DNA of 64,000 nucleotides. Source: Gordonia rubripertincta (GTDB lineage: Bacteria > Actinomycetota > Actinomycetes > Mycobacteriales > Mycobacteriaceae). Location of the stretch: contig NZ_CP136136.1 in the NCBI RefSeq assembly GCF_038024875.1, positions 3,100,001 to 3,164,000 of the forward strand, in the 5' to 3' direction. The notes under the pieces were generated by a model. The model had not been told where the DNA came from, made no database searches, and was given only the letters and a program-made list of their open reading frames with translations. The number at the start of each line of letters is the position of its first letter. Within the stretch, counting starts at the first letter, position 1. Of this stretch, positions 43,004 through 50,867 are shown one piece after another. The position numbers were made by a program, and so were the translations under genes.

Positions 43004-43495
43004 ATGCAGGTCATCACCGCCGGGCGCACCGGTCCCAACCGATCGGTGCGCTTCGGCGGTGATGCGTCGTTGGACGATCGTGGGAGACGCGACATCGAAG
43101 CGCTTCCCGCGTCGGTCGCCGGACCGGTGACCGCCTGCGGACCCGAGACCGCGGCCCTCGAGAGCGCTTTACTCCTCGGTGGGCGGCCTGCGGTCGACGA
43201 CGCACTCAGGACACTCGACGTCGGCTCCTGGGCGGGACTCGCGCCCGAGGAGATCGACCCCAGCGAGCTCGCCGCATTCTTCACCGACCCGGCGGCGCGG
43301 CCCCACGGCGGCGAGACCGTCGAGGAGTTCGTACGCCGGATACACGCCTGGCGCGACGGGGTCGGGAGCGAGATCGGCGAGGTGCCCGTCGTCGTGGCGA
43401 TGCCCGTTGCGCAAGCGCTTCTGTGCGACGACGCCGCGGGGTACTTCCGGGTCGAGGTCCGGCCGGCGACGCTCTACACCTGGCCGGCCCCCTGA
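43004..43495 (+). CDS. Histidine phosphatase-fold protein lacking catalytic histidines
   Basis: A 163-residue protein starting at ATG 43004, 18 bases after cbtA. The fold resembles the histidine phosphatase (phosphoglycerate mutase/CobC) family: DASLDDRGRRDIEALP matches the segment after the RHG motif, and HGGETVEEFVRRIHAW matches the GES-type loop. The catalytic RHG is replaced by VITAGRT, and the second histidine region reads VVVAMPVAQALL instead of a THGG-type motif. Both active-site histidines are therefore missing, so it is probably not a phosphatase. Its place in the B12-controlled unit suggests a binding or regulatory role in cobalt use. Confidence 0.78.
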   Translation: MQVITAGRTGPNRSVRFGGDASLDDRGRRDIEALPASVAGPVTACGPETAALESALLLGGRPAVDDALRTLDVGSWAGLAPEEIDPSELAAFFTDPAARPHGGETVEEFVRRIHAWRDGVGSEIGEVPVVVAMPVAQALLCDDAAGYFRVEVRPATLYTWPAP

Positions 43496-43576
43496 GAATT
43501 CCCCCTGAAGAAACAGATCTGTGCAGACGTACCTAGACATCGTGAGTGACTCCTGACACAGTTGAGTCGGCAAAAC

Positions 43577-43590
43577 TGAAACGTGTTCGC
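43577..43590. promoter_or_regulatory. AACGTGTT palindrome before the acyl-CoA dehydrogenase gene
   Basis: TGAAACGTGTTCGC fits the TnnAACnnGTTnnA pattern of KstR-type TetR repressors at all positions except the last. It lies 32 bases before the ATG of the acyl-CoA dehydrogenase, a plausible operator position. A single site with one mismatch is weak evidence. Confidence 0.3.
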
Positions 43591-43621
43591 CCCCGGCGGG
43601 CACTGTCTGGGGAGAGTGACG

Positions 43622-44848
43622 ATGTTCGAGTGGTCCGAAGAAGATCTGATGGTGCGGGACGCGTTGCGCGCGTTCATCGACAAGGAGATCCGGCCACACC
43701 TCGATGAGCTCGAGTCCGGCGTGCTGCCTCCGTACGACATCACCCGCAAGTTGCTCTCGACCTTCGGGGTCGACGCGATGGCCAAGGACGCCCTCGAGAA
43801 AGAGCTCGAGGCAGAGGCCAACGGGGAGAAGAAGAAATCTTCCGGCGACGGCGGCGGTATGAGCGGCTCGATGTTCATGATGGTCAACATCGAGCTCGCG
43901 GGTGTGTGCCTGGGACTCGTCGCCTCGCTCGGTGTGAGTATGGGCCTGACCGCCTCGACGATCCGCGGCAAGGGCACGCTCGCACAGAAGAAGCGCTGGC
44001 TGCCCGAGCTGGTCACCATGGAGAAGGTCGGAGCCTGGGCGATCACCGAACCCGATTCGGGCTCCGACGCCCTCGGCGGCATGAAGACCACCGTCCGCCG
44101 CGACGGTGACGACTACATCCTGAACGGCCAGAAGACGTTCATCACCAACGGTCCGTACGCCGACACGATCGTCGTGTTCGCCAAGCTCGACGACGGCAGC
44201 GGCACCCCCATGCGTGACCGCAAGGTGCTGTCCTTCGTCCTCGACAAGGGGATGCCCGGCCTCACCCAGGGCAAGCCGTTCAAGAAGATGGGCATGATGA
44301 GCTCACCCACCGGCGAGCTGTTCTTCGACAACGTCCGGGTCGGCAAGGACCGCCTGCTCGGCGAGACCGAGGACACCGGTCAGGATTCCCGCGGCTCCGA
44401 AGGCGCCAAGGCCGGCTTCACCGCCGAGCGCGTCGGCATCGCCGCGCTCTCGCTGGGCATCATCAACGAGGCCCAGCGTTTGTCGATCGACTACGCCAAG
44501 ACGCGCAAGCTGTGGGGCCAGGAGATCGCGCAGTTCCAGCTCATCCAGCTCAAGCTCGCAGAGATGGAGATCGCCCGGATCAACGTGCAGAACATGCTCT
44601 TCAGTGCGATCGAGCGCGGCAAGGCAGGTAAGCCGCTGAGTCTGTCGGAAGCGTCGGCGATGAAGCTCTACTCCTCCAAGGCAGCGACCGACGTCGCGAT
44701 GGAGGCCGTCCAGCTGTTCGGCGGCAACGGCTACATGGCCGAGTACCGGGTCGAGCAGCTCGCGCGAGACGCCAAGTCGCTCATGATCTATGCCGGCAGC
44801 AACGAGATCCAGGTGACCCACGTCGCCAAGGGGCTTCTGCGCGGCTGA
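43622..44848 (+). CDS. Acyl-CoA dehydrogenase
   Basis: A 408-residue flavoprotein starting at ATG 43622, with GGGGAGAG upstream. The FAD/substrate motifs AWAITEPDSGSDALGGMKTT and GQKTFITNGPYADTIVVF are typical. The motif IYEGTNE, whose Glu is the base in medium-chain enzymes, is changed to IYAGSNEIQ here. The Glu of GFTAERVGIAAL is positioned like the catalytic Glu of isovaleryl- and long-chain-type dehydrogenases, so it may serve instead. A lysine-rich insert, EKELEAEANGEKKKSSGDGG, near residue 60 is unusual. Substrate chain length is unknown. It stands alone and ends at a clear terminator. Confidence 0.9.
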   Translation: MFEWSEEDLMVRDALRAFIDKEIRPHLDELESGVLPPYDITRKLLSTFGVDAMAKDALEKELEAEANGEKKKSSGDGGGMSGSMFMMVNIELAGVCLGLVASLGVSMGLTASTIRGKGTLAQKKRWLPELVTMEKVGAWAITEPDSGSDALGGMKTTVRRDGDDYILNGQKTFITNGPYADTIVVFAKLDDGSGTPMRDRKVLSFVLDKGMPGLTQGKPFKKMGMMSSPTGELFFDNVRVGKDRLLGETEDTGQDSRGSEGAKAGFTAERVGIAALSLGIINEAQRLSIDYAKTRKLWGQEIAQFQLIQLKLAEMEIARINVQNMLFSAIERGKAGKPLSLSEASAMKLYSSKAATDVAMEAVQLFGGNGYMAEYRVEQLARDAKSLMIYAGSNEIQVTHVAKGLLRG

Positions 44849-44861
44849 CCCCACGGAACGC

Positions 44862-44895
44862 ACACGGCCCCGCCAAGATCCTGGCGGGGCCGTGT
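44862..44895. terminator. Hairpin terminator after the acyl-CoA dehydrogenase gene
   Basis: ACACGGCCCCGCC and its exact complement GGCGGGGCCGTGT are separated by aagatcct, giving a 13-bp stem. It sits between the stop at 44848 and the stop of the convergent small gene at 44900, so it can serve both. Confidence 0.8.
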
Positions 44896-44899
44896 CGCG

Positions 44900-45127
44900 T
44901 CAAGGACGGGTCGAGCGGGGGACGAGGGCTGCCGCCGACTCGGTGATCTCCCGGACCGCCGCTTTCTCGACCAGCAGCGGGACGAAATCCCGCACCTTGC
45001 AGGTGGTGAATCGCTTGTGGATGACGCGAACGCGCTCTTCGATGTCGCCCGCCTGGGCTGCCGGAAAACGTGCGATCAGGCGGACTATCACCTGTTCGAC
45101 TTCGAGCATCTCCTCAACTCGAACCAT
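44900..45127 (-). CDS. Small three-helix-bundle protein
   Basis: A 75-residue protein starting at ATG 45127 (MVRVEEMLEVEQVIVRL), with GTG 45133 as an alternative. The sequence continues IARFPAAQAGDIEERVRVIHKR and KVRDFVPLLVEKAAVREI, the pattern of the short actinobacterial family annotated as three-helix bundle dimerization domain proteins. No catalytic residues are evident. It forms the left edge of the PPK2/ATPase block, separated from ppk2 by about 350 bases and read in the opposite direction. The longer frame to 46438 in this phase is a shadow of ppk2. Confidence 0.75.
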   Translation of the reverse strand: MVRVEEMLEVEQVIVRLIARFPAAQAGDIEERVRVIHKRFTTCKVRDFVPLLVEKAAVREITESAAALVPRSTRP

Positions 45128-45478
45128 CAACACATGATGCGTTCCCTGTCTCTTGTCCGGGTAACAATGCGAAATCAGGCCGGAGACAAATAGATGTCTG
45201 ATGTCGGGGTCAGACGCCATAAATCTGAGCCTATTGATCGTATTCACCTGTGAGATAACTCCTGGCAGTCGACAATACGACTTGATCGCCGATGCCCTCC
45301 AGGAAAGGGGTGGCGATGTTTGTTGCCCGATACCGCTGCTCCGCACCGGCGGAATCTTCTTCTGCCCGAGACTCGAATTCGGGCAAATTGCTCTTTTCAG
45401 TAATTCCCTCCATCTCTTCGATGGCCGGGGACGCCGCATCCAACCGCCCGCCGCGTCGGGCGACTCGTGAGGTGAACG
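45128..45478. other. AT-richer intergenic region before ppk2
   Basis: About 350 bases with visibly lower GC than the surrounding genes. Small frames here lack coding character and are not called. The region holds a terminator-like hairpin (45363-45397, listed separately) and the ppk2 ribosome-binding site GTGAGGTGAACG. Confidence 0.5.
45363..45397 (+). terminator. Terminator-like hairpin with T tail in the ppk2 leader
   Basis: TGCCCGA (45363-45369) pairs with TCGGGCA (45379-45385) across a 9-base loop, followed by AATTGCTCTTTT. This is the shape of an intrinsic terminator on the plus strand, 80 bases before the ppk2 ATG. It could end a small RNA or act as an attenuator; its 7-bp stem is short. 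Confidence 0.4.
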
Positions 45479-46345
45479 ATGGGTGGCAAGAAGCGTCGGG
45501 ACAAGTCTTCCGACTCCGCAGCGACCGGTGAGTTGACCGGCGGCAACCGGCGCGAGGGCGTCGCGCCGATGTCGAACAAGGCGTACCGGAAGGCACTCAA
45601 GCCGCTGGATGCCGAACTGGTGGCGATGCAGGAGTGGGTCAGGTCGTCCGGTGCCAAGGTCTGCGTGGTTTTCGAGGGCCGTGACACGGCCGGCAAGGGC
45701 GGTGTCATCAAGACGATCACGGCGCGCGTGAGCCCGCGGGTGTTCCGGGTGGTCGCGCTGCCCGCCCCGTCCGATCGGGAGCGGTCGCAGATGTATCTCC
45801 AGCGGTACGTACCCCATCTGCCGGCGGCCGGGGAGGTCGTCATCTTCGACCGCAGTTGGTACAACCGCGCCGGAATAGAGCGTGTCCTCGGGTTCTGTAC
45901 CGAAGAGCAGGCCCGTCAGTTCCTGCAGCAGACGCCGACAGTGGAACGGGCGATGGTCGATTCGGGGATCATCCTCCTGAAGTACTGGCTCGAGGTCAGT
46001 CAGGAGCAGCAGGCGCTGCGTCTCCAGAGTCGCATCGACGATCCGCGCAAGACCTGGAAACTCTCGAAGGTCGATCTCGAATCCTACAGTCGCTGGTACG
46101 ACTTCTCGCGAGCCCGCGACGAGATGTTCCGATACACCGACACCGGTTGGGCACCTTGGTATGTCGTGTCCAACAACGACAAGAAGCGCGGTCGGCTCAA
46201 TGTGATCAGCCACCTGTTGAGCCAGGTTCCCTACGAACCGCTCGAACGCCCCGTCGTCACGTTGCCGAAACGACAGAAGCCACACGGGTATCGACCGCCG
46301 GACCAGGCGCTGCACTGGATTCCCACCCCCTTCCAGGAGTTGTGA
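45479..46345 (+). CDS. ppk2: Polyphosphate kinase 2 (class I-like)
   Basis: A 288-residue P-loop kinase that moves phosphate between polyphosphate and nucleotides. The Walker A motif is VFEGRDTAGKGGVIKTI, and the Walker B/lid motif is VVIFDRSWYNRAGIERVLGF. A central RxxxW region follows (TWKLSKVDLESYSRWYDFSR), then the WYVVSNNDKKRGRLNVISHL end. Single-domain size and the conserved residues fit class I PPK2 enzymes, which act mainly on NDP to make NTP. A basic N-terminal extension of about 40 residues is variable. One base separates its stop from the ATG of a P-type ATPase, so nucleotide supply and pump are made together. Confidence 0.94.
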   Translation: MGGKKRRDKSSDSAATGELTGGNRREGVAPMSNKAYRKALKPLDAELVAMQEWVRSSGAKVCVVFEGRDTAGKGGVIKTITARVSPRVFRVVALPAPSDRERSQMYLQRYVPHLPAAGEVVIFDRSWYNRAGIERVLGFCTEEQARQFLQQTPTVERAMVDSGIILLKYWLEVSQEQQALRLQSRIDDPRKTWKLSKVDLESYSRWYDFSRARDEMFRYTDTGWAPWYVVSNNDKKRGRLNVISHLLSQVPYEPLERPVVTLPKRQKPHGYRPPDQALHWIPTPFQEL

Positions 46346-46346
46346 G

Positions 46347-49131
46347 ATGGCCGCCATCCAACCCGTGCCACCGCCTGTGCTGGGCAGCAACGACGCCGAC
46401 GAGACGGCGTGGCACTGCCTGGACACCGACGCCGTCATCGCTGCACTGGGCTCCGACCGCCGGCAGGGGCTGACTCCCGCGGAGGTCGACTCGCGGCGGG
46501 AGCACTATGGCGACAACGAGATCGCCGCCGAACCCGCACCGTCGGCGTGGGCGATCGCGCTGGTGCAGCTGAAAGACCCGATGAACCTCATGCTGGTTGC
46601 GGTGGTGATCATCAGCCTGGTAATCGCGGAGATCGCCACCGCACTCGTGGTGGCGGTCCTGGTGATCGTCAACGTCGTGCTCGGGACTCGGCAGGAGCTG
46701 AAGGCGCGGGCGAGCGTGGATGCACTTGCGCGGATACACGTTCCGCAGGCCCGGGTGGTGCGCGATGGCGTCCTGCAGGAGGTGCCCGCGGTGCAACTGG
46801 TCCCGGGCGACATCGTCGAACTCGAGGCCGGTGACCTGGTCCCGGCGGACGGAAGGCTGCTGCAATCGGCCACCCTCGAGACCCAGGAGGCGGCGCTGAC
46901 GGGCGAGAGTGCGCCCGTACCCAAGAGTCCCGACGTAGTCACCGACGCGTCCGTCGCCCTCGGCGACCGCACCGACATGGCGTTCCAGAACACCTCGGTC
47001 ACCCGCGGGACCGCGACGATCGTGGTCACCGAGACCGGTATGCGGACGCAGATGGGCCGGATCGCGTCGTTGCTCTCCGCGATTCCGCCGCGCAGGTCTC
47101 CGCTGCAGCGCGAACTCGATTCGCTGACCCGCCTGCTCGGTGTGATCGCGTGGGTCGCCGTGGCGATCATCGTCGTCATCGGGCTCCTGCGTGGGCAGGA
47201 CGCGGCGACCGTGATGCTGCTGGGCATCTCGATGGGCGTTTCGGCGATACCCACCGGCATGCCCACCTTCGTACAGGCGATGCTCGCGTTCGGGGCGCGA
47301 CAACTCGCCGAGGCCAAAGCGGTCGTCAAGAATCTCACCGACGTGGAGACCCTGGGGTGCGACGAGCCTGATCAACTCTGACAAGACCGGCACGCTGACG
47401 ATGAACCAGATGACGGTGCGGTCGTTGTACTTTCACGGCCGGTGGTTCGCGGTCGAAGGGGAGGGTTACTGCAAGACCGGGGCAATCACGCAGGTTGCCG
47501 GCGAGGACGTCCCCGACTTCACGCTGCTGGCGTACGGTCTGTGTCTCGACAGCGATGCCGTCGTCTCCGACGATGGCGCGGTGGTCGGGGACCCCACCGA
47601 GGCGGCGCTGATCGTGCTCGCCACCACGATGGGCGTCGACGCACCGCTGACGAGACGGACCTATCCGCGGGTGGCCGAGGTCCCGTTCGATTCGTCGTAC
47701 AAGTTCATGGCGACCTATCACCACCTCCCGGTCGACGGTGCCACGCATTTCGTCGAGATGGTCAAGGGCGGACCGGATGTGCTTCTCGCACGGTGTCGCT
47801 CGGCCTATCGCCCGGGGCGGCGGGAGGTCCCGCTCGACGAGGTCCGCGCAGATATCGAAGGCGCCAATCAGGAGATGTCGACGCAGGGTCTGCGGGTGCT
47901 CGCGTTCGCGGCGCGCGTACTCGACGGACGAGAGCGCGAGGTGGCCGACGATCCGATGGCCTTCGTGGAGGATCTGGTGTTCGTCGGGATGGTCGGCATC
48001 ATCGATCCGTTGCGTGCCGAGGCAGTCGAATCGGTACGGATCGCCCATGCCGCCGGCATCGACGTGCGGATGATCACCGGGGATCACACGATCACGGCCT
48101 CTGCGATCGGCGATCAACTCGGACTCGGCCCGGGCGCGATCAGCGGTGCGGATCTCGCCGCGATGACCGACGACGAACTCGCCCGGAGACTCCCGCGGCT
48201 GCACGTCTTCGGTCGCGTCACCCCGGCCGACAAACTGCGCCTCGTCGACGTCATGCAGCGCGGCGGCGCGATCGTTGCGATGACCGGCGACGCGGTCAAC
48301 GACGCCGCCGCCCTCAAGAAGGCCGACATCGGCGTCGCGATGGGGTCGGGGAGCGAGGTGACCAAACAGGCGGGCAAGCTCATCCTGACCGACGACAACT
48401 TCGGCACGCTGATCACCGCGATCCGCCTGGGCCGCAGCGTGTACGACAAGATCCTCGCCTACATCCGCTATCAGATGTCCAAACTGTTCTCGCTGGTCCT
48501 CCTGTTCCTTGTGGCGAGTGTCTTCGACATCAACGACGGTGTTGCCTTGTCGCCGCTGATGGTGATCTTCCAACACTTCTTCATCACGTTGTTCCCGGTC
48601 GTCGTGATCATGCAGGACCCGGCGCCCCCTGGACTCATGAACAAGCCACCTCGGGATCCGGCGCAGCCCATCGCCAACCGCAGGACCTTCGTCCAGTGGT
48701 TCGCCTACGGCGTTCTCCAGTTCGGCGTGACGCTGGCGGCGATGCTCCTCGCGCCGGGTGCGATGAGTCCGACCGAGCCGAACGTGCCCATGACGACCGC
48801 CTTCGTGGTCCTCTCGCTCGGCTCGGTGATGGCCGGCCTGACGATGCGGCGAGATCCGGAATCCGGCCTCTCGCCGCCCATCCTGGCCGCACTGAAGATC
48901 CTGTCGGTCCCGGTGGTCGTCACAGTCCTCTCCGTTGAACTTGGGTTCCTTCAAGAGCTCCTGCAGACCACGTCCCTGACCGGTGGGCAGTGGCTCGCCT
49001 GCCTCGGCTGGGCGTTGATCATCCCGACGGTCGTGGAGGCGGAGAAGGTGATCCGTCGACGGCGGAGCATCGCAACCGCGCCGGCGGTGGCGGCCGGGGA
49101 CGCTGTCGCACCCCGCCGGGCACGCGGATGA
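46347..49131 (+). CDS. Cation-translocating P-type ATPase, reading frame broken by one extra G
   Basis: An uninterrupted frame from ATG 46347 to 47381 encodes the actuator domain (LETQEAALTGESAPVPKS, the TGES phosphatase loop) and helices 1-4. A run of four G (47354-47357) shifts the frame. Removing one G restores TLGATSLINSDKTGTLTMN, with the phosphorylated Asp at residue 345, and joins 47401-49131. The corrected protein is about 927 residues. The P domain has MTGDAVNDAAAL where most pumps have TGDGVNDAPAL. Helix 4 has PTGMP instead of PEGL, and helix 6 reads FFITLFPVVVIMQD. The transported ion is therefore unclear. Its last codon overlaps the SulP start. Confidence 0.9.
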
Positions 49132-50867
49132 GCGGCGGTGGATCGGGGCTCTGGCGACTTCCGGGTCTCGCGACGGCGCGGTCCTACAAACGCGAATGGT
49201 TACGTACCGACATCGTCGCCGGTCTGGTGCTCACCGCGCTGCTCATTCCCGCGGGTATGGGTTACGCCGAAGCCGCCGGACTGCCCGCATACGCCGGCCT
49301 GTGGGCGACGATCGTGCCACTGCTTGCATACGCCGTGGTCGGTCCGTCGAAGATCCTTGTACTCGGCCCCGATTCGTCGCTCGCCCCACTGATTGCCGCG
49401 GCGGTGCTGCCGCTGGCCGCGGTCGGTGACCCCGAGGACGCTCTCGCGCTGGCCGGGATCCTCGCGGTGCTCGTCGGTGCGATCCTCGTCCTCGGCGGGT
49501 TCCTCCGCCTCGGTTTCGTCACCGAACTCCTGTCCAAGCCGCTGCGGATCGGCTATCTGAACGCGATCGCGCTCATCGTCGTGGTGGGGCAGCTGCCGAA
49601 GTTGTTGGGCTTCTCGGTAGACGCCTCCGGGCTGTTCGCCGAGATCGGTGAGATCGTCGGCTCCGTGGTGGCTGGTGACGTCGACAACGTCGCCGCCGCG
49701 ATGGGCATCGCCGGTCTGGTCGTCATCGTGGCGTTCCGGCGCTGGCTGCCTCGGATACCGGGCGTCCTGGTCGCGGTCGTGGGGTCGATCGTGGCGACGG
49801 CCCTCCTCGGGCTCGACGACGACATCGAGATGGTCGGCGCCCTCCCAGAAGGTCTGCCGCTGCCGCAGTTCGGTGGGGTCGACTGGGATGACGTGCTGTC
49901 GCTCCTCGGGCCGGCGGCGGGCATCGCATTGATCGCGTTCGCCGATTCCGGGGTGCTGTCGCGGACCTTCGCCGCGCGTCACGGGGAGGACGTCGACGGA
50001 AGTACGGAGATGAAGGCGATCGGCACGGCGAACATCGCCAGCGGACTCTTCGGCGGGTTCCCCATCTCCGCGAGCGGGTCACGCACCCCGGTCGCCGAAC
50101 AGGCCGGCGCACGCACACAGCTCGCGGGCGTGGTCGGGGCGGCCGCGGTGCTCGTGTTCGTCCTGGTGGCCCCCGGTGTCACCGCTTATCTGCCCGACGC
50201 CACGCTGGCCGCGGTCGTGATCGTGGCGGCGACGGCGCTCCTCGATGTCCCCGGCATGGTCCGCATGTGGCGACTGAGCAGGATCGAGTTCGCCTTGGCG
50301 CTGGCGGCTTTCGTCGGTGTCGCGCTGGTCGGCGTGCTCGAGGGCATCCTGGTCGCGATCGGATTGTCCTTCGTCGCCGTGGTCGCGCGTGCCTGGCAGC
50401 CGTACCGGACGGAGCTGGTGGAGTTGGCCGGCACCGGATTCCACGATGTCAACCGGCATCCGGAGGGGCATCGGATACCGGGGCTCGTGCTGATCCGATT
50501 CGATGCTCCGCTGTTCTTCGCCAACGGCAGCATCTTCGCCGACCACGTCCGGAAGGTGTTGGCACGCGGCGAGACACCAATCGAATGGGTCATCATCGCC
50601 GCGGAACCCATCACCGGTCTGGACACCACCGCCGTCGACGAACTCGTCGACCTCGACCGAGCGCTCGAATCATCCTCGATTCGCTTGGTGTTCGCGGAAC
50701 TCAAGGGTCCGGTCAAGGACCGGGTCATCAGATACGGCGTCGCTGACCGGTTCGACGAATCCCGCTTCTTCCCGACGATCGAATCGGCCGTCGAGGCGTA
50801 TCGGAACCGCGGGTCGACCACCGGCTCAGCTCCGGACTCCGCTCCGGGCGGGTCTGGGCCGGAGTAG
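49128..50867 (+). CDS. SulP-family anion transporter with STAS domain
   Basis: A 579-residue secondary transporter starting at ATG 49128, overlapping the ATPase stop (ATGA). A transmembrane domain of 10-14 helices (SulP/SLC26 fold) has the conserved LIPAGMGYAEAAGLPAYAGL entry segment and SSLAPLIAAAVLPLAAVG. The C-terminal STAS domain is about residues 440-560 (GLVLIRFDAPLFFANGSIF and ITGLDTTAVDELVDLDRAL). Members carry sulfate, bicarbonate, chloride or carboxylates with H+ or Na+. Substrate is not readable. As third gene of the PPK2-ATPase-SulP run it may balance charge for the pump. Confidence 0.93.
   Translation: MSGGGSGLWRLPGLATARSYKREWLRTDIVAGLVLTALLIPAGMGYAEAAGLPAYAGLWATIVPLLAYAVVGPSKILVLGPDSSLAPLIAAAVLPLAAVGDPEDALALAGILAVLVGAILVLGGFLRLGFVTELLSKPLRIGYLNAIALIVVVGQLPKLLGFSVDASGLFAEIGEIVGSVVAGDVDNVAAAMGIAGLVVIVAFRRWLPRIPGVLVAVVGSIVATALLGLDDDIEMVGALPEGLPLPQFGGVDWDDVLSLLGPAAGIALIAFADSGVLSRTFAARHGEDVDGSTEMKAIGTANIASGLFGGFPISASGSRTPVAEQAGARTQLAGVVGAAAVLVFVLVAPGVTAYLPDATLAAVVIVAATALLDVPGMVRMWRLSRIEFALALAAFVGVALVGVLEGILVAIGLSFVAVVARAWQPYRTELVELAGTGFHDVNRHPEGHRIPGLVLIRFDAPLFFANGSIFADHVRKVLARGETPIEWVIIAAEPITGLDTTAVDELVDLDRALESSSIRLVFAELKGPVKDRVIRYGVADRFDESRFFPTIESAVEAYRNRGSTTGSAPDSAPGGSGPE

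Noticed and set aside
45201..45470. An 89-codon plus-strand frame before ppk2
   Set aside because: No ribosome-binding site, no family resemblance, and it crosses the terminator-like hairpin. I treat the region as non-coding.
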